This document shows, piece by piece, positions 34,167 through 43,157 of a stretch of 64,000 nucleotides of DNA. The notes below the pieces were generated by a model. The model was not told the origin of the DNA. It searched no databases and saw only the letters and a program-made list of their open reading frames with translations. Source of the stretch: Acetobacterium wieringae (GTDB lineage: Bacteria > Bacillota > Clostridia > Eubacteriales > Eubacteriaceae); the NCBI RefSeq assembly GCF_026646375.1, contig NZ_JAIPPU010000008.1, positions 1 through 64,000 of the forward strand, in the 5' to 3' direction. A program made the position numbers and the translations under genes. Position 1 is the first letter of the stretch, and the number at the start of each line of letters is the position of its first letter.

Positions 34167-34260
34167 GTTTGTCTGATGGGGCGAAGGCTGTTCGCCCCCT
34201 GGTTTTCTTAAGTAGAGAGACTCAGGGGGTGAACAGACAAAACGATTAGTGGGAGAATAC

Positions 34261-35292
34261 ATGAAGAATACCGTCAAGAAATATGGCATCATCCTGTCCA
34301 TTGCCATGTGCATCATCATCATTTACGTCTGTACCTTATTGGGGGTGGCATCGATTTCTTTTTGGGATGCCAATAAAATTCTATTGGATCAGATTTTTCA
34401 TATCGATCTGGGGATGGAAAATATCAGTGACGGGGCCATTGCGATTATCTGGAATGTCCGTCTACCCCGGATTATTTTGGCCTTTATTACCGGTGGAGTG
34501 CTGGCTATCTGTGGCGCCGCCTACCAGGGCATTTTTAAAAACCCGATGGCCGACCCCTATATTTTAGGGGTATCTTCCGGGGCCGCCTTGGGAGCGACGG
34601 TTGGCATTGTCATGAATTTTTCCAGCAGTTTGTTCGGAATGAATGGTACGGCGATTTTAGCCTTTGTTGGTTCCTTTACCACGATTCTGGTGGTTTATAA
34701 TATTTCCCGGGTTGGGCGCAAGGTACCGGTGGCGACATTGCTGCTCAGCGGGATTGCCATTGGTCAAACCATCAGTGCGATTATGTATCTACTGATGATT
34801 TTTAATCAGGAAGAGATGACCCAGATTATGTTCTGGATCATGGGCAGTTTAAACGGCAAGGGCTGGGATCAGGTTTTAACGGTGCTGCCCTATGTGCTGA
34901 TTGGCGGGGTGATCATGCTGACTTCAGTGCGAGAGCTCGATATCATGCTCCTGGGCGAGGAAACCGCCACCCAGCTGGGCGTCGATACCGAACGGTTAAA
35001 AAAGAAAATTCTGATTACCTCGTCCCTGCTGACGGCGGCGGTGGTTTCGGTAACTGGGATCATCGGTTTTGTGGGACTGGTGGTGCCGCATATTGTGCGG
35101 CTGGTAACCGGGCCCAAACACCGGGTACTCATTCCATTCTCATTGCTCTTTGGCGGGGCGTTTCTGATTCTTTGCGATACCCTGGCCCGAACGGTGGCCG
35201 GGCAGGAAATTCCCGTTGGGATTATCACCGCTGCTTTCGGGGGACCTTTCTTTGTTTATCTTTTGAGAAAACGCAAGCAGGGAGGTGTCTGA
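34261..35292 (+). CDS. btuC: FecCD-family permease of the cobalamin importer
   Basis: 343 residues from the ATG after TGGGAG; a GTG 12 nt upstream is also in frame. About ten helices. Conserved RLPRIILAFITGGVLAICGA, MADPYILGVSSGAALGATV and GIIGFVGLVVPHIVRLVTGP are typical of FecCD/BtuC permeases. Overlaps the frame of the ATPase gene. Confidence 0.9.
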   Translation: MKNTVKKYGIILSIAMCIIIIYVCTLLGVASISFWDANKILLDQIFHIDLGMENISDGAIAIIWNVRLPRIILAFITGGVLAICGAAYQGIFKNPMADPYILGVSSGAALGATVGIVMNFSSSLFGMNGTAILAFVGSFTTILVVYNISRVGRKVPVATLLLSGIAIGQTISAIMYLLMIFNQEEMTQIMFWIMGSLNGKGWDQVLTVLPYVLIGGVIMLTSVRELDIMLLGEETATQLGVDTERLKKKILITSSLLTAAVVSVTGIIGFVGLVVPHIVRLVTGPKHRVLIPFSLLFGGAFLILCDTLARTVAGQEIPVGIITAAFGGPFFVYLLRKRKQGGV

Positions 35293-35293
35293 G

Positions 35294-36571
35294 ATGGAAC
35301 GGCTAATGCCAAAAGTCATGCTGGATTTTAAGGATGTGGTCTCTGGCTATGGTGAAAAAGATATCCTGCAGGGCTTTAACGCCACCATCTGCCAGGGCGA
35401 GTTTGTCGGCCTGATCGGTCCTAACGGCACCGGGAAGTCGACTCTGCTCAAATGTTTGTCTGGTCTGTTGCCGGTGAAATCCGGGGTCATCACCCTGGAA
35501 GAAAAGGACAATACCAGCTATAGCCAACGGGAACGGGCCCAGATGATTGCAGTGGTACCCCAGTCCTTTGATATCGACTATGATTTTACCGTTGAGGATA
35601 TTGTGCTGATGGGACGAAACCCCTACTTAAGTTATCGAACCAGGGAAAGTCAGAATGACTACCACATTGTGACGGAGGCGATGCGGGCTACCAAGACCCT
35701 CCCGTTTCGAAAACGGCTCTACAATAATCTCAGCGGCGGCGAAAAACAGCGGGTGATTATTGCCCGGGCGATTGCTCAGGAACCGGACATTATTCTGTTG
35801 GATGAACCGACCTCGGCTCTGGATATCCACCACCAGATTGAGGTAATGGAGTTGATTCGCAATCTCAACCTGAAAAAATCGATGACGGTGGTGGCCGTGC
35901 TGCATGATATTAATCTGGCCGCCCGTTACTGCAACCGGCTGATTTTAATGAAAGACGGCAAGGCAATTGTGGATGGCATCCCCAAAGATGTGATCACCGA
36001 AGTGAATCTTAAAAAAGTTTATGAGATGAAAATGTTTATCAAGGAGAACAAGCTGTTTGGAAAGCCGGAAATTATTCCCCTGCGGGTGATTAAAGAATCG
36101 GAGGACTATCGCAGTTTGCGGATTCATGTGATCTGTGGCGGCAACAGGGCGTCCCAGGTACTCGAAGAACTCGAGGCCATGGGTCATCAGCTCACTGCCG
36201 GGGTGGTCAACCAGGGCAGCGATGATTGGACCATCTGCGATGTGCTGGGGATTCCGATGATTGAAGAAAGCCCTTTTACGGCCATCAGCAGTGAAAAACA
36301 GGAAGAAAACCTGGCGGTGATGGCAAAAAGTGATCTGATTCTGATTTCAGATCTGCCCTTTGGCCACGGCAACATCACAAATCTGAACGGTCTGGAAAAG
36401 CTGCCGGGAGCGATATATTTTCACCGCAATTGCCAAAACAACGATTTTACAAATGGTCAGCTGCAAAAGCGGCTGGAAGCGATCAAAAAGCACAAGACCA
36501 TTCACGAAATCGATGACCATCAGGAATTTATTGAAATGGTTAAAGCCTTGACTCTGATAGAAGATAAATAA
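35294..36571 (+). CDS. btuD: Cobalamin importer ATPase with an extra C-terminal domain
   Basis: 425 residues from the ATG with GGAGG 8 nt upstream (GTG at 35285 also in frame). Residues 1-255 are an ABC ATPase: Walker A GPNGTGKSTL, signature NLSGGEKQRV, Walker B ILLDEPTSALD. Residues about 275-425 form an additional alpha/beta domain, IHVICGGNRASQVLEELEAM then DWTICDVLGIPMIEE and ISDLPFGHGNITNLNG. I know of such extensions in BtuD of clostridia and archaea but not a proven role. It may sense or process corrinoid or regulate transport. Normal BtuD is about 250 residues. Confidence 0.9.
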   Translation: MERLMPKVMLDFKDVVSGYGEKDILQGFNATICQGEFVGLIGPNGTGKSTLLKCLSGLLPVKSGVITLEEKDNTSYSQRERAQMIAVVPQSFDIDYDFTVEDIVLMGRNPYLSYRTRESQNDYHIVTEAMRATKTLPFRKRLYNNLSGGEKQRVIIARAIAQEPDIILLDEPTSALDIHHQIEVMELIRNLNLKKSMTVVAVLHDINLAARYCNRLILMKDGKAIVDGIPKDVITEVNLKKVYEMKMFIKENKLFGKPEIIPLRVIKESEDYRSLRIHVICGGNRASQVLEELEAMGHQLTAGVVNQGSDDWTICDVLGIPMIEESPFTAISSEKQEENLAVMAKSDLILISDLPFGHGNITNLNGLEKLPGAIYFHRNCQNNDFTNGQLQKRLEAIKKHKTIHEIDDHQEFIEMVKALTLIEDK

Positions 36572-36665
36572 AATTAAAGAAAAATAATTTCGTGTAACAC
36601 GGCTTTTAGCAGTCGATCAGTGAATGCGAATAAACTATATGTCATTGGAAAAAGGAGACACAACT

Positions 36666-38030
36666 ATGAATTATTTTATGCTGGCCGGAGCCAGCAGTAA
36701 TGTCGGCAAAACAACCGTCACCATGGGCATCATGGCGGCCTTCAAGAAGCGGGGGCTAGCGGTAAAACCATTTAAAACCGGGCCGGATTACATTGATCCG
36801 ATGTTTCATCGCTTTGTCACCGGTGAGCCGTCCATTAATCTGGACACCTGGATGTTGGACGAAGAAACGATCCGGGGACTCTTTTCCCGACGGCTTAGTG
36901 AAAATGATCTGGGCATCGTTGAGGGGGTTATGGGTCTTTATGATGGACATAGTCTGGAATCGGATGTTGGCAGTAGTGCCTATCTCTCCAAAACCATTGA
37001 TGCGCCGGTGATTCTGATCATCGATGGCCGGGGTATGGCCAAAAGTGCGGCAGCTCTGGTTAAAGGCTATGTCGACTTTGATCCCGAGACAAAAATTGCC
37101 GGGGTAATCATCAACCGGATTTCATCGGCATCCCATTATCAGTTGTTAAAAGAAATGATTGAAGCCTATAACGATGTGACCTGTCTGGGGTATTTCCCCA
37201 ATAATCCCGACATTGTTATGGACAGCCGTCATTTGGGTCTGGTGCCGGTAGAAGAAATCGCTGATTTTCGGGAAAAGGTGGACAAAGCCGGGGAACTGGC
37301 CGAAACCTACATTGATCTGGATAAACTATGGGAAATCAGCCAGCACGACCAGCTGGTCGTTCCGTTTGCCGATCCCTTTTCAGACTATGCCACTAAATAT
37401 CAGGGGCTGCGGATCGGGGTTCCCAAAGACCGGGCCTTTAATTTTTATTATGATGATAATTTTAAAGCCCTGGCTAACGCCGGGGTGGAAGTGGTCGAAT
37501 TCAGCCCGCTTAATGATGTAAGTCTTCCTGAATCACTCGACGGCCTGTATATTGGCGGCGGCTTTCCGGAAATCTTCGGTGCCGAGCTGGCGGCCAACAC
37601 CGCAATGATTGCGGATATCAAAAGCAAACTGGATGCCGGACTACCCTGCTATGCCGAGTGCGGTGGGCTGATGTATTTAACCAACTCGATGACCTTAAAC
37701 AGCGGTGAAACCAATCCGGCGGTGGGCTTTTTTGAGGCCGATGCCCAGATGACCAAACGGCTGCAGCGGTTTGGCTATGTCACTATTGCTGCCTATCTTT
37801 GCGGCAAAACCATCGAGATCCGGGGACACGAATTTCATCACAGTCTGGTAAACACCACAGAAGCTTTGCCGACCGCTTATGTGATCACCAAAAAAGGCCG
37901 AACCTGGACTTGCGGCTACCGCCAGAAAAACGTTCTGGCCGGTTATCCCCATATCCATTTTTACAGCAATCCGCAATTTTTAACCAGTCTCTTAAATGTG
38001 GTTCTTGAGCATCAAGCGGGGCAGGCATGA
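36666..38030 (+). CDS. cbiA: Cobyrinate a,c-diamide synthase
   Basis: 454 residues. N-terminal ATP-binding domain: FMLAGASSNVGKTTVTMGIM and VKPFKTGPDYIDPMFH. C-terminal glutamine amidotransferase with Cys in GLPCYAECGGLMYLT and IEIRGHEFHHS. It amidates carboxylates a and c using glutamine and ATP. The start follows AAAAAGGAGAC; an upstream ATG at 36639 is less likely. Overlaps the kinase gene (ATGA). Confidence 0.9.
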   Translation: MNYFMLAGASSNVGKTTVTMGIMAAFKKRGLAVKPFKTGPDYIDPMFHRFVTGEPSINLDTWMLDEETIRGLFSRRLSENDLGIVEGVMGLYDGHSLESDVGSSAYLSKTIDAPVILIIDGRGMAKSAAALVKGYVDFDPETKIAGVIINRISSASHYQLLKEMIEAYNDVTCLGYFPNNPDIVMDSRHLGLVPVEEIADFREKVDKAGELAETYIDLDKLWEISQHDQLVVPFADPFSDYATKYQGLRIGVPKDRAFNFYYDDNFKALANAGVEVVEFSPLNDVSLPESLDGLYIGGGFPEIFGAELAANTAMIADIKSKLDAGLPCYAECGGLMYLTNSMTLNSGETNPAVGFFEADAQMTKRLQRFGYVTIAAYLCGKTIEIRGHEFHHSLVNTTEALPTAYVITKKGRTWTCGYRQKNVLAGYPHIHFYSNPQFLTSLLNVVLEHQAGQA

Positions 38031-38911
38031 GGCGGGTTACAGTTAAAACCCCTGGCACCTGCGGCGAATACATTCAGGGTTGGTATGACGGCAATCCCTG
38101 TCTGGTATCCAGTCCGATTGACCGCTATTCTCGAATTTTGATCGAGGAAGGTTCGGGGAATCTGGACACATTAAAACCTAAAACCCAGAAACTGGTCGAA
38201 GCGGTTTTCCGACGCTTCAGGATTCCAGAGCAGGAAGCAGAGCATTTGCATGTTACCATGACCAGCGAGATTCCCCTGGAGAAAGGCATGGCCAGCAGCA
38301 CCGCCGATATTGCTGGCATGGCTGCCGGGCTTTCGGCATATTTTAACCTGGGTCTGACGCCAGAAACGATTGGAACCCTGTGTAGTAGCATTGAGCCATC
38401 CGACAATCTGATGTTTGAGCGGCTAAACCTGTTTAATCATATCAGTGGTTCGGTGTTAACGGAATTTGACGGCACCGTGTCGGCGGACATCCTGATTATT
38501 GATTTTCATGGCGGCATTGATACGATGACCTTTAATGAAACCCAGGACGACTATGGCCCACAAGATCTAGCTGTCTTTGCCGAAATTGTCGCTCAGTTTG
38601 AACAAGGGGTGCGTACCAACAGCCTGAAAGATATCGGCGCGGCTTGTACGAAAAGCGCCATTCTCAATCAAAAACGGTTAAAAAAGAATTATCTGGATTG
38701 CCTGATTGGTCTGTCCCGGGATTTTGGTGGACTGGGCACTGTCATCGGCCACAGCGGAACGGTGATCGGGATTATGTATGAGCAGGGCGAGTTTCAGCAG
38801 AATAGCTTTATCAAAGCTTTGAAGCAGTATGTTCCCGATTCGGTTTATGCCGAAATCTACCACAATCGCCTGATCCCCGGCGGCATAAAAATTATCACTG
38901 AAACGGTGTGA
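38027..38911 (+). CDS. pduX: GHMP kinase of the PduX (L-threonine kinase) type
   Basis: 294 residues. GHMP fold: VKTPGTCGEYIQGWYDG, ATP loop IPLEKGMASSTADIAGMAAG, C-terminal GGLGTVIGHSGTVIGIMYE. PduX makes L-threonine-phosphate for CobD and so feeds aminopropanol into the B12 nucleotide loop. Placement between cbiA and cbiC supports this over other GHMP kinases, though cobD is not in the window. Confidence 0.82.
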   Translation: MRRVTVKTPGTCGEYIQGWYDGNPCLVSSPIDRYSRILIEEGSGNLDTLKPKTQKLVEAVFRRFRIPEQEAEHLHVTMTSEIPLEKGMASSTADIAGMAAGLSAYFNLGLTPETIGTLCSSIEPSDNLMFERLNLFNHISGSVLTEFDGTVSADILIIDFHGGIDTMTFNETQDDYGPQDLAVFAEIVAQFEQGVRTNSLKDIGAACTKSAILNQKRLKKNYLDCLIGLSRDFGGLGTVIGHSGTVIGIMYEQGEFQQNSFIKALKQYVPDSVYAEIYHNRLIPGGIKIITETV

Positions 38912-38968
38912 AAATAGCGCATCGATTGATGCGATAAATAAAAAATTCATTTACGAAAGCGAGACAAG

Positions 38969-39598
38969 ATGGAATACATTAACAACCCGAGAGAAATTGA
39001 AGAGCGTAGTTTTGAGATTATTACCGAAGAACTGGGAGACAAGGTTTTCCCGGAAGCGATTGCCCCAATGGTTAAACGAATCATTCACACCACCGCTGAT
39101 TTTGAATATGCCGATTTATTGGAAATTTTAAATGGTGGCTATGAAAGTGGGATGGAAGCCTTGAAACAGGGCAAAAAAATCTATGCCGACACCCGGATGA
39201 TTCAGGTCGCCGTCAATAAAAAAGCACTGGCCGATCACGGCATTGAAATTGTTAATTACGTCCATGATGCCGATGTCGCTGCTGAAGCGAAAGAACGTGG
39301 CGTTACCCGCTCAACTGTCAGCATGGAAAAAGCCTTAAAAGACGACAGCGTCGGTATTTTTGCCATCGGTAATGCGCCAACTGCGCTCTATACATTAATT
39401 GAACAGGTCAAACAGGGTACTGCCAAACCAGCCTTGATCATTGGTGCCCCCATCGGTTTTGTCGGTGCAGCCGAATCAAAAGAAGCCCTGGATCAGATTG
39501 ACAGCCCGGTCATCCGAATCAACGGCCGCAAAGGTGGCAGCCCAGTCGTGGCCGCTATTCTTAACGCCATGCTCTATCAACTGGGAAGGGAATGGTAA
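38969..39598 (+). CDS. cbiC: Cobalt-precorrin-8 methylmutase
   Basis: 209 residues, normal length. Catalytic His in KRIIHTTADFEYADLL, then GKKIYADTRMIQVAVNKKAL and the pocket IFAIGNAPTALYTLIE. It moves a methyl from C11 to C12 to give cobyrinate. Confidence 0.92.
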   Translation: MEYINNPREIEERSFEIITEELGDKVFPEAIAPMVKRIIHTTADFEYADLLEILNGGYESGMEALKQGKKIYADTRMIQVAVNKKALADHGIEIVNYVHDADVAAEAKERGVTRSTVSMEKALKDDSVGIFAIGNAPTALYTLIEQVKQGTAKPALIIGAPIGFVGAAESKEALDQIDSPVIRINGRKGGSPVVAAILNAMLYQLGREW

Positions 39599-40332
39599 GG
39601 TCAATGACAACAGCAAATAAAGGAATTTTTTACGGTATCGGAGTCGGTCCCGGGGATCCGGATCTTCTGACTGTTAAGGCGGCTAAGGTTTTAGATGCCT
39701 GTGATGCGGTGATTACACCGGTAAAAAAAATGGGCAGTACCAGTGTTGCCTTTGAAATAGTTAAAAGCCACATTTCCGATCTTTCCAAGGTTGTGGAAAT
39801 GAATTTCCCAATGATTTCCCTGTCTCAAGAACGGGAAGCTCTTGAAAAACAATGGCAGCAAAATGCCGACGAAATAGAGGTACTCCTTAACCAGGGCAAA
39901 GATGTTGCTTTTATTACCCTGGGGGATCCAATGGTCTTTAGTACTTATTCCTATGTGATGGAATATCTGTTAAAACGCAACATTGAAGTGGTCACCCTGT
40001 CCGGGGTGCCGTCATTCTGCAATTTAGGTGCCCAACTGAATATTCCGCTGACCCAGGGCGAAGAGTCGTTGGGGATTGTAGCCATGACTCAGCCGGAGGA
40101 AGAAATCCGGGCAATTCTGGATGCCCACCAGAACATTGTGGTGATGAAGATTTCTGCCAACAATGCCTGGATGGCAGCGGAGCTGGAAGCCCGGGGGCTG
40201 GAAAAAAGCTTCGTGCTGGTATCCAACATCGGGATGGAAACCCAGCAGGTTGTCCGGGATATTGAGGTGTTAAAAGGTAAGATTCCTTACTTATCGACTT
40301 TGTTAATCAAGAAGAATTATCCCCTTCAGTAA
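39592..40332 (+). CDS. cbiL: Cobalt-factor II / precorrin-2 C20-methyltransferase
   Basis: 246 residues if started at the ATG overlapping the cbiC stop; ATG 39604 (MTTANKG) is an alternative. SAM motif GIGVGPGDPDLLTVKAAKVL, proline-rich FITLGDPMVFSTYSYVME and VTLSGVPSFCNLGAQLNIPL. The family adds the C20 methyl early in the anaerobic ring pathway. Good family length. Confidence 0.9.
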   Translation: MVRSMTTANKGIFYGIGVGPGDPDLLTVKAAKVLDACDAVITPVKKMGSTSVAFEIVKSHISDLSKVVEMNFPMISLSQEREALEKQWQQNADEIEVLLNQGKDVAFITLGDPMVFSTYSYVMEYLLKRNIEVVTLSGVPSFCNLGAQLNIPLTQGEESLGIVAMTQPEEEIRAILDAHQNIVVMKISANNAWMAAELEARGLEKSFVLVSNIGMETQQVVRDIEVLKGKIPYLSTLLIKKNYPLQ

Positions 40333-40344
40333 TGGAGGTGGCAG

Positions 40345-41490
40345 ATGTTTAATAAAACTGTTGAAAAAAATGGCAAAATAATGCGTTATGGTTATACCAC
40401 GGGTTCCTGTGCGACGGCGGCCACCAAAGCCGCCCTGCTGATGTTTTTAAATCAGCAGAAATGGGATACGGTAAAAATCGATACGCCCAAGGGCTGGCCC
40501 CTTGATCTGGTGCTTCATGATCAAAATTTTTCAGAACGTGAAGCGTCCTGTTCGGTAGTCAAAGACGCTGGGGATGATCCGGATGTGACCAATGGCATTA
40601 AGATTTTTGCCAAGATCATCCCCTCTGATCAGGCCGGGATCACCTTTGCCGCCGGTATAGGTGTCGGTACTGTGACCTCGGTGGGACTGAGCATCCCCCC
40701 GGGCGAACCGGCCATCAATCCCACCCCCAGAGAGATGATCGCCCAGGAAATTCGTGCGGTTCTGGATTCTGATGCTGTTAAACACCGGGCTGATTTACCC
40801 AAAGGCTGGCAGGTGGAGCTATCGATTCCCCAGGGCGTCGAGCTGGCCAAGCGCACCTTTAATCCCAAGCTGGGGATTGCAGGGGGGCTGTCGATTATTG
40901 GCACCACCGGAATTGTGGAACCGATGAGTGAAGAGGCCTGGAAAGCTTCATTGAAACTGGAACTCTCGGTGCTTCATGCCAAGGGCTTTAAAGAAATCAT
41001 CTTTGTTCCTGGTAATTATGGAAAAGATTTTTCGGAGGAACTGGGGCTTAATGAAGATGTGCTGGTGAAGACCAGCAATTTTATCGGCTTTATGCTGGAT
41101 GAGGCTGAACGGATGGGTTTTGATAAAATTCTCTTGATTGGGCATCTGGGTAAGTTGGTCAAGGTAGCGGGCGGAATATTTAATACCCACAGCAGCGTGG
41201 CTGATGGCCGGATGGAAATTCTGACCGCCCATGCCGGTATCCTGGGAGCATCCCGGGACACTATGGCCAAAATCATGACCGCCAAAACCACCGATGAAGC
41301 CACGGATATTATCCTGGCACAAAATCTGCCGGACTATTTTAATCATCTGGCCGAAGTCGTCAGGAAAAAAGTGACGGATCGGGTTTACGGTACCATCGAC
41401 ATTGAAGTGGTGCTGTTTTCCAAGATCCATGGCTTTTTAGGACAAAGCAAAGACGCAGAAGAGTTGAGGAAACGATTATGTACCCATTAA
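40345..41490 (+). CDS. cbiD: Cobalt-precorrin-5B C1-methyltransferase
   Basis: 381 residues. MRYGYTTGSCATAATKAALL, CSVVKDAGDDPDVTNGIKIF, LGIAGGLSIIGTTGIVEPMS and LIGHLGKLVKVAGGIFNTHS are all diagnostic. The enzyme is unique to the anaerobic pathway, which fits an acetogen. AATGGAGGTGG before the ATG. Overlaps cbiE by 13 nt. Confidence 0.93.
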   Translation: MFNKTVEKNGKIMRYGYTTGSCATAATKAALLMFLNQQKWDTVKIDTPKGWPLDLVLHDQNFSEREASCSVVKDAGDDPDVTNGIKIFAKIIPSDQAGITFAAGIGVGTVTSVGLSIPPGEPAINPTPREMIAQEIRAVLDSDAVKHRADLPKGWQVELSIPQGVELAKRTFNPKLGIAGGLSIIGTTGIVEPMSEEAWKASLKLELSVLHAKGFKEIIFVPGNYGKDFSEELGLNEDVLVKTSNFIGFMLDEAERMGFDKILLIGHLGKLVKVAGGIFNTHSSVADGRMEILTAHAGILGASRDTMAKIMTAKTTDEATDIILAQNLPDYFNHLAEVVRKKVTDRVYGTIDIEVVLFSKIHGFLGQSKDAEELRKRLCTH

Positions 41491-42104
41491 AAATTATTGG
41501 ACTGGGACCGGGCCATCCGGATTATATATTACCCATCGCCTTAAAAGAAATTGCGGCAGCCGAGGTGGTTCTATGTGGCACCCGCCATGCCGAAAGCTTT
41601 GATGCCAGCGGCAAGGAGATGCTTTTTATCGGCAGGGGAACGCCACTGAGCGAACTGATGGAAAAGGTTGCTAAGGTGTATCAGACAAAAAAAACCGCGC
41701 TGGTGGTTTCCGGCGATTGTGGCTTTTACAGTCTGCTGACCTATGCTAAAAAAGTAGTGCCGGAAAAGGACATTGTCTGTATCCCTGGGATCAGTTCGCT
41801 GCAGTATTTTTTTGCCAAACTGGCCATCAGCTGGGAGGATGCCAAATTGATGAGCCTGCATGGTCGGGATCAGGATTTAGCAGCAGCGCTGGCAGAAAAT
41901 AAAAAGCTGGGCATTTTAACTGACAAAAATAATAATACGGCCTTTATTGCTGGAATCCTCCAGGCTGCCGGTTGCGAGAACAGCATTCTTTACGTCGGCG
42001 AAGAGCTGTCCTATCCCAATGAGAAGATCACCCGCTTAACGGTTAGCGAAGCCCTGAGTTATCAGGAGGAAGGTTTGGCAGTGGTGGTGGTTATCAATGA
42101 GTAA
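41478..42104 (+). CDS. cbiE: Cobalt-precorrin-7 C5-methyltransferase
   Basis: 208 residues. IIGLGPGHPDYILPIALKEI, then VVSGDCGFYSLLTYAKKV and IPGISSLQYFFAKLAISWED, the CbiE subset of the tetrapyrrole methylase family. Followed by separate cbiT overlapping by 8 nt; the two are fused (CobL) in other species. Confidence 0.9.
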   Translation: MYPLKIIGLGPGHPDYILPIALKEIAAAEVVLCGTRHAESFDASGKEMLFIGRGTPLSELMEKVAKVYQTKKTALVVSGDCGFYSLLTYAKKVVPEKDIVCIPGISSLQYFFAKLAISWEDAKLMSLHGRDQDLAAALAENKKLGILTDKNNNTAFIAGILQAAGCENSILYVGEELSYPNEKITRLTVSEALSYQEEGLAVVVVINE

Positions 42105-42675
42105 GATAGCAGGATATAAAGACGAGGCCTACATTCGGGGCAAGGCTCCGATGACCAAACGGGAAATCCGCATTCTCACGATTTCGCTGTTGGGAGTAAA
42201 CCCTGATGATGTGGTGGTGGATATTGGCGCCGGTACCGGCGGTCTGACGATGGAAGCGGCCTATGCCGCCGAAAATGGCAGGGTCTATGCTGTGGAAGCC
42301 AAGGAAACCGCCCTGGAGCTGGTGCAAAAGAATAAAGACCATTTTAAGGCCGATAACGTGGTGATCATCCCCGGTAAAGCGCCCGAGGCGCTGGGTGAAA
42401 TCAAAGAGCCAGTGGATCGGGTTATCATCGGCGGTTCCGGCGGCAATATGGAAGGTCTTTTTCAGTGGTGCAAGGCCAATGTCCGCTCCGGCGGCCGGGT
42501 TATTGCCAACTTTGTGACGCTGGAGAACGCCGCCCAGGCCACCACCTTGATGAACCAGTATTTTGAAGCGGTGGAACTGATTCAGGTCGGCATCAGCCGG
42601 GGCGAAGGCATCGGCGGATTAACGATGTTAAAGGCCGCGAACCCGATTTTTATTATTACGGGCGATGTGAAGTAA
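42097..42675 (+). CDS. cbiT: Cobalt-precorrin-6B C15-methyltransferase (decarboxylating)
   Basis: 192 residues. MTKREIRILTISLLGVNPDD, SAM motif VVDIGAGTGGLTMEAAYAA and IIGGSGGNMEGLFQWCKANV. Last gene of the cbi operon seen here. After it comes riboswitch 2, so cbiF, G, H and J must be elsewhere. Confidence 0.92.
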   Translation: MSKIAGYKDEAYIRGKAPMTKREIRILTISLLGVNPDDVVVDIGAGTGGLTMEAAYAAENGRVYAVEAKETALELVQKNKDHFKADNVVIIPGKAPEALGEIKEPVDRVIIGGSGGNMEGLFQWCKANVRSGGRVIANFVTLENAAQATTLMNQYFEAVELIQVGISRGEGIGGLTMLKAANPIFIITGDVK

Positions 42676-42702
42676 ATTAATCATTCGAATGGCAACTGGC
42701 TA

Positions 42703-42731
42703 TTGACAAGCAGTAGTTTTTCGTGTAGAAT
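42703..42731 (+). promoter_or_regulatory. Strong promoter of orphan riboswitch 2
   Basis: TTGACA (42703-42708) and TAGAAT (42726-42731) with exact 17-nt spacing. It drives the riboswitch RNA independently of the cbi operon. Confidence 0.75.
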
Positions 42732-42744
42732 GAATTCAATTAAA

Positions 42745-42912
42745 TAGTGAACTTGTCCTATATTCAAGGGAAAAAGGTGTAAATCCTTTGCTGTAATCGC
42801 AGCTGTAAAACATGATGACCGTCTCATAACCACTGTTAAGAAATTAGCGGGAAGGGAGATGGAAAGTTGATTGTTGAGCCAGAAGACCTGTTTGTAGTGA
42901 TTTCTTAACAAC
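42745..42912 (+). ncRNA. Cobalamin riboswitch 2 (no gene directly downstream)
   Basis: Core GGGAAAAAGGTGTAAATCC and GCTGTAATCGCAGCTGTAA, then CCACTGTTAAGAAAT, GGGAAGGGAGATGG, the B12 box GAGCCAGAAGACCTG and the closing ATTTCTTAAC, which pairs with GTTAAGAAAT. It is followed by a strong terminator at 42971-42998. The next open frame starts about 390 nt later and is not a known B12 gene. Confidence 0.88.
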
Positions 42913-42970
42913 CTCCGATTTAGAGGACTGTAAGAGCATTATATTTAGATTTGTAAGTATGATTCTTTTA

Positions 42971-42998
42971 TCCTTCTCCGTTGGAGAAGGATTTTTTT
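42971..42998 (+). terminator. Terminator behind riboswitch 2
   Basis: TCCTTCTCC-GTT-GGAGAAGGA followed by TTTTTTT: a perfect 9-bp stem. It would end the riboswitch RNA at about 270 nt unless antitermination occurs. Confidence 0.9.
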
Positions 42999-43030
42999 CG
43001 TCTTGCCGTCGGTGATGATCGCAAGCGAAC

Positions 43031-43157
43031 CGGGAAGTGTGTGATTCCCGTGAGTTGGTTACTTTCTCCTAGCCAATTTTAGAATCTCTTCGAATAAAGG
43101 GACATCTCCAAGTCAGTATTTAATACCCTTCCTCGGGGATGGTGTGTGACATCCCCG
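43031..43157. ncRNA. Structured region with two hairpins sharing loop GTGTGTGA
   Basis: Hairpin 1: CGGGAA-GTGTGTGA-TTCCCG (43031-43050). Hairpin 2: CGGGGATG-GTGTGTGA-CATCCCCG (43134-43157), followed by AATTTATTTT, perhaps a weak terminator. Between them lies AAGTCAGTATT, slightly like a B12 box. I cannot match the region to a known riboswitch class. Could be a decayed cobalamin-type element or an unknown RNA. Confidence 0.35.

Noticed and set aside
39592-39604. Two candidate starts for cbiL
   Set aside because: Ribosome-site spacing is poor for both; kept the longer form without claiming it is proven.
40948-41430. 160-codon minus-strand frame inside cbiD
   Set aside because: Antisense shadow of a strongly conserved gene.
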